A stretch of 46,736 bases of DNA from an uncultured Roseiflexaceae bacterium (GTDB taxonomy: Bacteria; Chloroflexota; Chloroflexia; Chloroflexales; Roseiflexaceae), in assembly GCA_937988885.1 (NCBI GenBank), contig CALKHR010000130.1, positions 1 through 46,736 on the forward strand. Direction: 5' to 3'. The stretch's first letter is position 1, and each line of letters opens with the position of its first letter. Below are positions 9,196 to 18,038 of this stretch, one piece after another. The notes under the pieces were generated by a model. The model had not been told where the DNA came from, searched no databases, and saw only the letters and a list, made by a program, of their open reading frames with translations. The translations under genes and the position numbers were made by a program.

Positions 9196-10169
9196 GGTCG
9201 CTCTTTCGCTTCTCTATGCTTGATACTTGAGCCGAGCGAGATGGTGGCCGTGGTGGCACTGTTCAGGTCGTTCCAGCGGATGGGCGGCAGGATGGGTTGG
9301 CTCGTGCGCAACGCCTGAACCAGCAGCACCAGCCACTTCAGGCGCAGCAGCACCACGAACGCCGCTTGGAGCAGCCGTGCGTTCCAGGTTCCGTGATGCT
9401 TGCGGATGTAGCGCACCTTGCTGCGGTACAACGCCTGGATCATCGCGTGGCGCACTTGGCGCGTGCTTTGGCCGCCGTAGTGCAGAATGCGCGCATCGGG
9501 CGTGTACCACGTCTCCCAGCCAGCCTGCCGCATGCGCCAGCACCAGTCCGGCTCCTCGTTGTACATAAAATAGCCCTCGTCGAGCATTCCCACCTCGTCG
9601 ATGGCTTCGCGGCGCGCCAGCATACACGCGCCCTGGATGTAATCGACTTTCCGTGCGACTTGGGCTTCGCGAGGGCCAGCGTTGGGGTACCACGCACCGA
9701 ACAAGCGTCGCCCCAAGCCGCTTGCATTGAGCACCTCGCTCACGAAGTTCGGGAAGGCGGCAAACGAGCCTTGGAACGAACCATCGGGGTTCAGCAGCAT
9801 GCCGCCGACCATCCCGCAGAGCGGCTGCGAGTCGGCGAACGCCACCAGATTCGCGATCGCGTTTGGCTCGGGCAGCGTATCGGTGTTCAACAGCAGCACG
9901 TAGCGCCCAGTGCTGCGGGCGATCGCTTGGTTGTTGGCCGCTGCAAAGCCGACATTCTCGCTATTTTCGATCAGATGCACGGGCAGGCTCGCGGTTGCTG
10001 CCCAGGTTCGCACCGCCCCCACACTGTCGTCGCTCGATGCGTTATCCACCACCCACACCTCGGCCTCAAGCGGGCCGAGCGCGTTCGGCAGCGCCGCCAG
10101 GCATTCCAGCAGCAACTTGCGCGTGTTCCAACTCACCAACACAATCGACACATCGATCTCAGCAGGCAT
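9192..10169 (-). CDS. GT2 family glycosyltransferase (rhamnosyltransferase-like)
   Basis: About 325 residues. I start at the ATG at 10169 (MPAEIDVSIVLVSWN), with AAGGAT 8 nt upstream and 5 nt after the stop of the preceding gene; a longer frame reaches 10235 but would overlap that gene. GT-A features are VSIVLVSWN, VVDNASSDDS, NVGFAAANNQA and the LLNTDT metal-binding region, followed by PDWCWR, which fits cytoplasmic GT2 enzymes of O-antigen and exopolysaccharide assembly. One hydrophobic segment near residues 280-300 may contact the membrane. Confidence 0.87.
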   Translation of the reverse strand: MPAEIDVSIVLVSWNTRKLLLECLAALPNALGPLEAEVWVVDNASSDDSVGAVRTWAATASLPVHLIENSENVGFAAANNQAIARSTGRYVLLLNTDTLPEPNAIANLVAFADSQPLCGMVGGMLLNPDGSFQGSFAAFPNFVSEVLNASGLGRRLFGAWYPNAGPREAQVARKVDYIQGACMLARREAIDEVGMLDEGYFMYNEEPDWCWRMRQAGWETWYTPDARILHYGGQSTRQVRHAMIQALYRSKVRYIRKHHGTWNARLLQAAFVVLLRLKWLVLLVQALRTSQPILPPIRWNDLNSATTATISLGSSIKHREAKERP

Positions 10170-10174
10170 GCAGT

Positions 10175-11365
10175 TTATCCTTGTCGTGCAGTTTGTTGAA
10201 CCAGCGCATTGAGACGCGATCCGATGATGCTCCAATCGTAGCGCTCGCGGACCAGCGCACGCCCCGCTGCCGCCAAACGCTGGCGTAGTTCGGGCTGTGC
10301 CAGCAGTTGCGCCGTGCGCTCTGCGAACGTTTTGGCGTTGTTGGCGACCAGCAGATGCCGACCATCTTCCACATCCAGCCCTTCGATGCCCTTGGTCGTG
10401 GAGACGATCGGCGTGCCGAGTGCCAGCGCCTCCAGCACCTTGAGCCGCGTGCCGCCGCCCTGTCGGAGCGGCACGACCTCGGCCCAGGACTGCGCTACAG
10501 CCGAGCGCACATCATTGAGGAACCCCGTGAACTCCACACCCTCGGCGGGGGGCAGCGCCGCGACCTGCTCGGGTGTGGCGCGACCCGTCACGCGCAGGCG
10601 CGCGTTTGGCTGCATCGAGCGTACGTGGGGCCAGATCGCATCGAGGAAGTGATTCACCGCATCGAAATTCGCAATGTACGAGAGCGAACCGGGATAGATC
10701 AGCGTGTTCGCCTCGGGGGCGCCGAAATCGCCTGCGCAAGCCGCTGTATCCACGCCGTTTGGCACCACCGCCAACTGCGTGCGCGGCGAACTCAGCGGTT
10801 GGAGCAACTCCATCTCCTTGGCCGAAACGGTGGTCGCCGCAGCGAAGTGACGCAGCAACCCGGCGATATACCGGCGCGTTTTCCACCACGTGAGGCGGTA
10901 GCGCAACCGCTTGAGCGCGCTGGTGTAGTGTTGCGGCTGCTCGTACAGGATCGCAAGCTCAACTTCTTCCAACAGGCGTGGCACATTGTGCAACAGCAGC
11001 GCGTAGGGCGCCATATGCACTTGCGAGGCGATCACCAGATCGTATCGGCGTCCTTGTCGCGCCTGCACCGCCTTCGCCATCGTTGTATTGAAGTTCGCCA
11101 CCACCGAGCGCGGTTTGGTGGACAACAAGCCGCGCAATCGCCCGGCAGGGTTCGCCGCGAACGGCATCTCGGGCACCAATTCGACCGAGTGACACATTGC
11201 GCGCAACTGGTACAGCGATTCGCTATCGGGCAGTTCGGGCGCGAACGAGATCAGATCGACGGTGTGCTCGCGCGCCAGCTCGCGTAGCAACGCCGCGATC
11301 CGCAGCTTCGAGCCGTTATCGGTAGGGAGTGGGCACCAGGCGGAGAGAAACAGCACGTGTGCCAT
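10175..11365 (-). CDS. GT4-type (group 1) glycosyltransferase
   Basis: About 396 residues from the ATG at 11365 (MAHVLFLSAWCPLPTDNGSK), with AAGGAG 5 nt upstream. GT-B fold: the N-terminal motif PLPTDNGSKLR, VVPNGVDT in the middle, and the C-terminal donor-site run PLRQGGGTRLKVLEALALG with the usual glutamate. It belongs to the same subgroup as the products at 29463-30641 and 30797-32050, which share the PLR.G.G...K.LEA arrangement. The start lies 22 nt inside the end of the adaptor gene frame (stop at 11388), so the two are tightly packed. Confidence 0.88.
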   Translation of the reverse strand: MAHVLFLSAWCPLPTDNGSKLRIAALLRELAREHTVDLISFAPELPDSESLYQLRAMCHSVELVPEMPFAANPAGRLRGLLSTKPRSVVANFNTTMAKAVQARQGRRYDLVIASQVHMAPYALLLHNVPRLLEEVELAILYEQPQHYTSALKRLRYRLTWWKTRRYIAGLLRHFAAATTVSAKEMELLQPLSSPRTQLAVVPNGVDTAACAGDFGAPEANTLIYPGSLSYIANFDAVNHFLDAIWPHVRSMQPNARLRVTGRATPEQVAALPPAEGVEFTGFLNDVRSAVAQSWAEVVPLRQGGGTRLKVLEALALGTPIVSTTKGIEGLDVEDGRHLLVANNAKTFAERTAQLLAQPELRQRLAAAGRALVRERYDWSIIGSRLNALVQQTARQG

Positions 11366-11387
11366 GATTGCTCCTTGTGCGACTGAG

Positions 11388-13007
11388 CTAGTTGACGAGC
11401 ACCGAATCACCTTCCTGAAGGCCACCAAGAATCTCTACACGGTTTGCGCCGATAATCCCGACCTGTACGGAGATCAGTTCTTGGCGTTCACCTCGTTGCA
11501 CCAGTACCGATCCATCGACCCGAACTGCCTCGGCGGGGAGCCACAACGTGTTCTCGCGGCGCGCTAGCACCAGATCCACCACCGCCGCATCGCCAGCCTC
11601 AACATCCAACTTGCTCGCATCGAACCGCACGATGTAGCGCACATCGGCCCCCACAATATCGAGCGGGACCGCGTTCGCATCCTGGTTCGAGATGACTTGA
11701 GCGATCTCGCCCTTCACGATCTTGTCGCCAGCATTGGGGAAGGTGATCGTCACGGGCGAGCCGACGCGCAGTTTCGCCGCTGCTGGTTCGTTCGTGAAGG
11801 TCGTCTCGATCTGCAGCGCCTGCGGGTCGATCGACGAGTCGAGGATAACAAACACTGGTTGGCCAGCCTGAACAATATCGCCAACCTGCACATTCACGGC
11901 AGTCACCGTGCCGCTGAAGTTGGCGTACAGCCGCATTTGCTCGATCTGCGCTTCAATATCGGCGATCTGCTGGGCCGCATTGTTCACTTGCTGGATGAGG
12001 TCGGGGCTTGGGCTCAAGTTCACCCGCGCCTCATCGACCGCCAAGGCTGCCTTTTTGACAGCGTTGTTCGCCTCCGCCAGATCGCGTGGGTTCGGGCCGT
12101 TCAGCAACGCGTCGAGTTCGGCTTGGGCCAGCGCCAAGTCGGCCTCGGCAGATTTGATCTCGGCGATCTCGTTGTTGAAGGCGGTGTCGTAGGCGATCTG
12201 CGCCGTTGCCACTTCGGCATCGAGCTTGCGCAGGGCCTCCTGAGCTTCGGCGATCTGCGCTTGTACGGCGGCGCGCTCCTCGGGTGAGCTCTTCTTCGTC
12301 AGTTGGCGTTCGCGTTCCTGGGCGGCGGCGAGTGCCCATTGGGCCTCTTGTTGGGCGCGTTGAGCTTGGCGTAGCACCTGTTCGGCCTGGTTTTTGCGCT
12401 CCGATGCATCGTTGCGGGTTCTATCGAGTCGCGCCTGCGCCTGAGTCACGTGCGCTTGGGCTTTGCTGATCTCGATCTGGCTTGGCGGCGCTTGCAGTTG
12501 ACTGAGATGTGCTTGGGCAGCTTCAAGATCGAGTTGAGCGCGCCGAACCGCTATCTCCTGCTGTTGCGTTGCCCGATCCAAGGTGCGTTTGCTCATGTCG
12601 TAGGCTTTTTGAGCCTCCTGCAGTTGTGTGATGAGATCGCCTGGATCTAGCTCGGCCAGGAGTTGTTTCGGCTCGACCGTATCGCCAACCTCCACGTGCA
12701 CCGCTTGGATCAGTCCACCGTTGGCGAACATCACCGAGCGCTGTTGTTGTGCCACCACCTGCCCTTCCAACGACAACATCTGCTCAACCGTGCCGCGCTG
12801 AACGGTGTAGACGGTGGCGGCAATGGCTGTGGGAGCGACCTCGGTGGGCGTGGCGTTCTCATCGGCGATTGGGATACTGGTTGGCTCGGCCTGCTCGGTC
12901 GGTTCTGCGGTGACTGGTGGTTGCCACAACTCTTCTTCTGTTGGCAGATCCGGGCCGCAGGCACTGATGAGAAGACAGACAAATAGGAGAACTAGCAAGC
13001 GGGCCAT
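11388..13007 (-). CDS. HlyD/MacA-like membrane fusion lipoprotein
   Basis: About 539 residues from the ATG at 13007, with AGGAG 8 nt upstream. The N-terminus MARLLVLLFVCLLISACGPD ends in a lipobox (LISAC), so it is a predicted lipoprotein. A Pro/Thr segment follows, then a biotinyl-lipoyl-like half (residues about 80-125), a long Gln/Ala/Glu-rich alpha-helical hairpin (about 125-350), the second lipoyl half (GTVTAVNVQVGDIVQAGQPVF) and beta-barrel domains ending EILGGLQEGDSVLVN. This is the periplasmic adaptor layout of tripartite and ABC exporters. No ABC or RND partner lies nearby, so it may serve glycan export or cell-envelope attachment (inference). Confidence 0.86.
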   Translation of the reverse strand: MARLLVLLFVCLLISACGPDLPTEEELWQPPVTAEPTEQAEPTSIPIADENATPTEVAPTAIAATVYTVQRGTVEQMLSLEGQVVAQQQRSVMFANGGLIQAVHVEVGDTVEPKQLLAELDPGDLITQLQEAQKAYDMSKRTLDRATQQQEIAVRRAQLDLEAAQAHLSQLQAPPSQIEISKAQAHVTQAQARLDRTRNDASERKNQAEQVLRQAQRAQQEAQWALAAAQERERQLTKKSSPEERAAVQAQIAEAQEALRKLDAEVATAQIAYDTAFNNEIAEIKSAEADLALAQAELDALLNGPNPRDLAEANNAVKKAALAVDEARVNLSPSPDLIQQVNNAAQQIADIEAQIEQMRLYANFSGTVTAVNVQVGDIVQAGQPVFVILDSSIDPQALQIETTFTNEPAAAKLRVGSPVTITFPNAGDKIVKGEIAQVISNQDANAVPLDIVGADVRYIVRFDASKLDVEAGDAAVVDLVLARRENTLWLPAEAVRVDGSVLVQRGERQELISVQVGIIGANRVEILGGLQEGDSVLVN

Positions 13008-13189
13008 AGCAGCGACTCCTTGTCGGTAGGGTTGAGTAGAATGCCCAAACGCGGCGAGCGACTGTGATGTGCGAGTTCTGCAACGGAAACGGCGATTGCG
13101 ACGGTTGCCGTAATAATGCTGCCACAAAAAGATATCAGCCACCAATGAATGGCGGCTGACGAGGCGAGGTCACTTAGATAAACAACTTG

Positions 13190-14092
13190 TTAGAATGGCC
13201 CTGGCCCCCAGCGGTGGCGTAGGAAATCGACCATGCCGCGAACCATCGCATTGCGGTGTTGGCGAGATGTGCGCCATTTCGGGCGGACCGACATACTGGT
13301 GACGGTCCGCATCATCTGGCCCCAAACCGCCACCCGAACGTGCAACGGCGCGCGATGTTTGGCGAGCATTAACAGGCGATTGCGCGTGTTGTAGTAGGCG
13401 ACCGAGGGCTTGGGGCGGTAGTCGCGCTGCACGCCTTTATGCCACAGTTTGGCTTGGGGAACGTGCGTAATGCGCCAACCCGCCTGCGAACTGCGCAGGC
13501 ACCACTCGGTCTCCTCCCAGTAGTAGAAGAAGCGCTCATCGAGCATGCCGACCTGCTCGATCACCTGACGCCGCACCAGGATGGCGCATCCCGAGATCCA
13601 ATCGACATCGTGAGGAGCGCGGAACTGTTCGGTATCCGGCTCGTTCTGCGCGATGTGCTGCGATTCCCAGGCGCGCCCCAGTCGCCCTCCCGCCGATTGA
13701 ATGACCGTTGGCTCGTCGTAGTGGTAGACCATCGGCCCGACGATCCCGATGCGAGCGTCGCTTTCGCCGACAGCCACGAGCTGTTCTAGGCAGTTCGCAT
13801 CCAGAATAGTGTCTTCGTTCAGCACGAACACCCAATCGGCCCCCTGTTCGAGCGCGGCGCGAATGCCCACGTTGTTGTTGCCGGCGTAGCCACGGTTGCT
13901 GGTCAAGGGGATAATCTCCACCTTGGGAAAGCGCGCGCGAATGGCCTCCACCGACCCATCGCTCGATGCGTTGTCGAGCACGATGATGTGGTGATTGGCG
14001 TAGGTGTTGCGTTCGAGTGACTCCAGGCAGGCCAAGGTATCATCGCGCCGATTGGTGTTGAGGATCACAGTGATGATGTAGGGCTGGCTCAT
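13190..14092 (-). CDS. GT2 family glycosyltransferase
   Basis: 300 residues; AAGGA about 9 nt before the ATG. GT-A motifs: IITVILNTNRRDDT, IIVLDNASSDGS, NRGYAGNNNVG, VFVLNEDT (metal site), and DWISGCAILVRR with EETEWCLR. It closely parallels the GT2 protein at 9192-10169 and resembles dTDP-rhamnosyl transferases, but the sugar cannot be inferred with confidence. The 182-bp gap to the adaptor gene start (13008-13189) holds no gene that I can support. Confidence 0.87.
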   Translation of the reverse strand: MSQPYIITVILNTNRRDDTLACLESLERNTYANHHIIVLDNASSDGSVEAIRARFPKVEIIPLTSNRGYAGNNNVGIRAALEQGADWVFVLNEDTILDANCLEQLVAVGESDARIGIVGPMVYHYDEPTVIQSAGGRLGRAWESQHIAQNEPDTEQFRAPHDVDWISGCAILVRRQVIEQVGMLDERFFYYWEETEWCLRSSQAGWRITHVPQAKLWHKGVQRDYRPKPSVAYYNTRNRLLMLAKHRAPLHVRVAVWGQMMRTVTSMSVRPKWRTSRQHRNAMVRGMVDFLRHRWGPGPF

Positions 14093-14129
14093 TGCTGCTG
14101 TTCCTTCTACGGTTCGGCAGGAATTGGCG

Positions 14130-15125
14130 CTAGGTCAGCCAAGCCTGCGGGAAATTCTTGGTGACTTCCACGCCTTCGAACTTCTTGCTGGCGCGCGCGC
14201 CGTAGTGCCGCACCCACTTGGCCATACGCTCCAGTCCTTCCTCCAAGCTGTAGGGTGTGTACGCGCCGAAGACGCGCCGCACCTTCTCGTGCGACGAATA
14301 CGCGTTGATCACCTCGTTGCGGGCCGGCACATGCGCAATGTTCGGCTCCACACCCATCGCTTGCGCGACCGCCTCAGCCAATTCGTTAATCGTGTACGTT
14401 TGATCGGCGCCGATATTGAAGATCTCGTTATACGCAGCGGGATTCGAGATAGCATCGGCCATAATCGGCGAAAGGTCGCCGATGTAGCTGAAGGCGCGCG
14501 TTTGAGTGCCATCGCCGAAGATCGTCATCGGCTTGCCCTGGAGGATCTGATTCATAAAGATCCCCACCACATTGCGGTATTTATCGGCAATGTTTTGTCG
14601 CTCGCCGTACACATTGTGGGGCCGGAAGATGATGTAGTCGAGGTCGAACATCGCCTTCGAGACCTTCAACTCCTGCTCGACCGCTAACTTGGCGATGCCG
14701 TACGGGTCCTCGGGATGCGGCGGCGTCTCCTCCGTCATCGGCAACTCGGGGCTCGTGCCGTACACCGCGATCGAGGAGGTGAACACGAAGCACTTCACAC
14801 CCGTGTTGATCGAAGCATTGATCAGGTTGACGCTGCCGAGCAGGTTATTGGAGTAGTTGAAGCGCTTGATAAAGTGACTCAGGCCCTCTGCGGCGTAGGC
14901 AGCCAAGTGGTAGACATAATCGAACCGTGCGTGCTCGAACAGCTCATTCACCAGGTTGACATCGTTGATGCTGCCCTGCACGAATGTCGAGCCTTCAACC
15001 ACATTTTCTAGGAAACCGCCACTTAAATCATCGAGAACGGTGACAGTATGGCCACGCTTGATCAGTTCTTCGGTCACATGCGAGCCGATAAACCCAGCCC
15101 CGCCAGTAACTAGTATGTTGCTCAT
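14130..15125 (-). CDS. NAD-dependent sugar-nucleotide epimerase/dehydratase (GalE/WbpP-like)
   Basis: About 331 residues from the ATG at 15125, preceded by AGGAGGA 4-5 nt away; a longer open frame to 15212 lacks such a site. Extended SDR features: GGAGFIGSH (NAD-binding Gly motif) near the N-terminus, DDLSGG, LAAYAAEG, TSSIAVYG and the catalytic PYGIAK (YxxxK), then RPHNVYG. This is the family of UDP-glucose/UDP-GlcNAc 4-epimerases and decarboxylases; 4-epimerase is the most likely role, feeding the neighbouring glycosyltransferases with a sugar nucleotide. Exact specificity is not visible. Confidence 0.87.
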   Translation of the reverse strand: MSNILVTGGAGFIGSHVTEELIKRGHTVTVLDDLSGGFLENVVEGSTFVQGSINDVNLVNELFEHARFDYVYHLAAYAAEGLSHFIKRFNYSNNLLGSVNLINASINTGVKCFVFTSSIAVYGTSPELPMTEETPPHPEDPYGIAKLAVEQELKVSKAMFDLDYIIFRPHNVYGERQNIADKYRNVVGIFMNQILQGKPMTIFGDGTQTRAFSYIGDLSPIMADAISNPAAYNEIFNIGADQTYTINELAEAVAQAMGVEPNIAHVPARNEVINAYSSHEKVRRVFGAYTPYSLEEGLERMAKWVRHYGARASKKFEGVEVTKNFPQAWLT

Positions 15126-15221
15126 CGGTTCCTCCTGCGATGCTGTTGTTCTGTGGTTGTTTGTAGGTTGCTTGGGTTGTGGCCAAGGAGACGACGGGTG
15201 AACCAACGACACCTACCCAAG

Positions 15222-16568
15222 CTATAGGTGATAGTGCAATTCTTGGAGATTGACCGCTGCCGAGTGCTCGGTAATCTGCTCGTAGATCCCGGTGATCTGA
15301 CGCATCTCATCATCGATGCTGGCGGGTTCTCGAATACCGTTTCGCAGGCGCGAAAGCAGTGCGGGTTGATCGATCAGGCGTTGCAGTTGGCACGCCAGAT
15401 CTGCACTATCGTTGGGCGTGAAGTGCAATCCATCCACACCATTGCGCACCAACTCGGCCATGCCGCCGAGCGCGGCGGTCACCACCGGCTTGCCTGCGGC
15501 GTGCGCCTCCATAATCGCGAGCGGGCTGTTCTCGTACCAGACCGATGGCACCACCACCACATCCACCTCCGCCAGAATCGCGGCGGTCTGATGGTGCGAG
15601 AAGCGCCCGTGGAAGCAGATCCGCGTATCGCCTGCCGCTTGGCTGCGCAGTTTCGCCACATATGCCGGGTTCGGCTCAAGCCCGCCGTGGATGTGCAGTT
15701 CGAGCGCTGGCCCGTGCGATTGCAGCATGCGAAACGCATCAATAAGAAGATGCACACCCTTGTGCGGCGCGATCTGACCCAAAAAGCCGATCCGCAACGA
15801 GTTGTCGGTGCGCGGTTGGCCCTCGTGCCGGAGGGCGCTCACGTTGATGCCGTAGCGCACCACGTGCATACGCTCCGCAGGCACGAATGGCGCGTAGCGC
15901 TCGGCCAAGAACTTCGAGGGCGCGATCACCGCGTCAGGCTCAGCGAGCTGTGGCAACAGCCAGCCTCGTCGATCCGCAATATGCTGCCGCCCTTGATGGA
16001 GCGCGATCTGCTGTGCAGCGCGCCCAAGCAGCCCTTTCGTCAGCTGATCGGGGAGCCGATACCGACGACTCTCCAGGTTGATGCACCACGCGCAGCCCGC
16101 CGGATCGGTGGGGACATGCGTGCAGAGCGAGCCATCGCCCCGTTGCAGCGTGATGCGAGGGCAGAGAAACCAGTAATCGTGTAGCGTAAGCACCATGGGG
16201 ATATTGGCTGTGCGCGCCGCGATGATCGGCACCGCGCCGAGCAGGTATCCGGCTTGAGCGTGAACCAGATCGGGCTGTTCGCGAGCGAAGTGCTTGGTAA
16301 ACCAGTCCAACATCAGCGGGTTGTGGTAGCGCCAACTCGCGTCGGCGGCGTGGGCCATGTTGAACGAGAGCCGCCATACCTTCAGCCCCTCGTAGCAATT
16401 GGCCACCGCCTGCAGTTCGCTCGGGCCGCCCTGATCGATCGCCTCGACGCAGATCACCTCAACTGTGTGGCCGTGATCCTGGAGCCAGTGCGCCAAACGC
16501 AAGGTGTACAACTCGGCTCCAGCGCTGTAGCGAGGCGGAAAATGGTGGACAGGAAGCACTATCTTCAT
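15222..16568 (-). CDS. GT4-type glycosyltransferase
   Basis: 448 residues. GT-B fold: FPPRYSAGAELYTLRLAH at the start, ITLHDYWFLCPR in the acceptor domain, IGFLGQIAPHKGVHLLIDAF at the domain junction, and VPSVWYENSPLAIMEAHAAGKPVV as the donor-binding E-x7-E-type region. A CAWCINLE cysteine pair near residue 160 is typical of a subgroup of these enzymes. Its ATG overlaps the stop of the flippase gene (ATGA, 16565-16568), so the two are translated together. Confidence 0.88.
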   Translation of the reverse strand: MKIVLPVHHFPPRYSAGAELYTLRLAHWLQDHGHTVEVICVEAIDQGGPSELQAVANCYEGLKVWRLSFNMAHAADASWRYHNPLMLDWFTKHFAREQPDLVHAQAGYLLGAVPIIAARTANIPMVLTLHDYWFLCPRITLQRGDGSLCTHVPTDPAGCAWCINLESRRYRLPDQLTKGLLGRAAQQIALHQGRQHIADRRGWLLPQLAEPDAVIAPSKFLAERYAPFVPAERMHVVRYGINVSALRHEGQPRTDNSLRIGFLGQIAPHKGVHLLIDAFRMLQSHGPALELHIHGGLEPNPAYVAKLRSQAAGDTRICFHGRFSHHQTAAILAEVDVVVVPSVWYENSPLAIMEAHAAGKPVVTAALGGMAELVRNGVDGLHFTPNDSADLACQLQRLIDQPALLSRLRNGIREPASIDDEMRQITGIYEQITEHSAAVNLQELHYHL

Positions 16569-18028
16569 GGCGATACGCTACTTTCTGCTGGTTGACGTAA
16601 CTGACGAATAAACTGAAGTTCATCGCGCCCGATAATCCCGAGCAACACGAGCAGCATGGCGTACGCCAAGCCGCCCAAAGCAATGTTCAGCAGTAGCGGC
16701 AGACCGCGCATCAACTGCACCACCACGCCCATAATCGCTACTGCCACCAGAGGCCGCAGCAGGATGTGTTTCCAATTGAGGAGCCGCATCGTATCGCGCA
16801 GCATCCAGAGATACTGGCAAACCAACACCACCTCGGTTACGACCGCCATCACCGCCGCGCCGGGCATTCCAAGCAGCCAGATGAACGGGATGTTGAGCAG
16901 CACGTTCACCGCCGAACTGATCATCACCGCACGGGCCGCTCGGCGCTCGTGGTTAGTGATCAGCACGATGTAGCCGAGGAACTCCGAAGCGAACATCAGC
17001 GGCACCGCCAACAACAGCACCTGCAACGCAGGAATCGCTGGGACGTGCTTGATGCCGAACAGGAACGGCATGATTTGGTCGGCCAGCACAATGCCGCCAA
17101 CCGTCAGCGGCAGCGCGATGACCATCAGGTAGCGCAGCGCCCGCCCGTAGATCGTCGGCAGGGTGTGCGGTGCTTGCGCCGCCTGGCGCGTCATCGACGG
17201 GTAGAGCGAGGTGTTCAACACGTTCGACAACAGCAACAGCGAGAGCACCAGCATGCAGGCGGCGTTGTAGTGTCCAGCTATCGTATCGCCGTAGCTGCGC
17301 TGCAGGAAGATGCTGTCGAAGTTGCGCGACAAACCGAGCGCGAAGCCGATCGCGCCGAACGGAATGCTCGCCTTCAGCAGGCCAGGCCAGATGCTCGGTG
17401 TGCTCCGGCCCGGTCGCACCCCCAATCGCCGTACGCCGCGCCAGCAGATCCAGGTCATCGCGGCGATTCCGATCAGGTTGGCGGTGATCAAGCCGTAGTA
17501 GCCGAAGTTGCTCAGCAGCAGCGCCCCACCCACGAACACAAACAGCAGTTGGTAGGCGACCTTCGCGCCCGCCGAGAGATCGAGCCGCTCGAAGCCCGCC
17601 AGCACGCTATCGCTCGCGCCCTGCACGCTGTACATCATCAGGCCCAGCGTGCCCAGCGCGATCGCGATGACCATCACAGGCGGGTGCCCGATCAGCCACG
17701 CGCTGCCGATCAGCAGAAGCGCCGTGAACAGCGCCATCAGCATGCGCAACCGCAGAATGTTGCCGAACAGCGCATTGGCCCGTTCCATACCATCGGGCTC
17801 GTCGCGCCAACGGGCTACTTCTCGCACTAAGTATGGGCTAAGCCCCAGATCGGCCAGGAACACAAACACCGCACCGAACGACAACACCGTGGTGTATTGC
17901 CCATAGTGATCCACGGCCAGATTGCGGATAATCAGCACAGAGAAGCCAAACGAGAGCAGCTTGATCGCCAATTGGCCACCCATGCTGAAGATCGAATTGC
18001 GTGCGACAACCCGAGAGAAGTGCTGCAT
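16565..18028 (-). CDS. Wzx-type polysaccharide flippase
   Basis: About 487 residues, with 12-14 predicted transmembrane helices. I start at the ATG at 18028 (MQHFSRVVARNSIFSMGGQ), 10 nt after the preceding stop; the ribosome site is weak. The N-terminus with VARNS...GG..A.K and LAVDHYGQYTTVLSF is the usual signature of the oligosaccharide flippase (MOP) superfamily. It should move undecaprenyl-linked repeat units across the membrane for the Wzy-like protein at 6232-7632. It is the only flippase in the cluster. Confidence 0.88.
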   Translation of the reverse strand: MQHFSRVVARNSIFSMGGQLAIKLLSFGFSVLIIRNLAVDHYGQYTTVLSFGAVFVFLADLGLSPYLVREVARWRDEPDGMERANALFGNILRLRMLMALFTALLLIGSAWLIGHPPVMVIAIALGTLGLMMYSVQGASDSVLAGFERLDLSAGAKVAYQLLFVFVGGALLLSNFGYYGLITANLIGIAAMTWICWRGVRRLGVRPGRSTPSIWPGLLKASIPFGAIGFALGLSRNFDSIFLQRSYGDTIAGHYNAACMLVLSLLLLSNVLNTSLYPSMTRQAAQAPHTLPTIYGRALRYLMVIALPLTVGGIVLADQIMPFLFGIKHVPAIPALQVLLLAVPLMFASEFLGYIVLITNHERRAARAVMISSAVNVLLNIPFIWLLGMPGAAVMAVVTEVVLVCQYLWMLRDTMRLLNWKHILLRPLVAVAIMGVVVQLMRGLPLLLNIALGGLAYAMLLVLLGIIGRDELQFIRQLRQPAESSVSP

Positions 18029-18038
18029 AAAGCTATGC

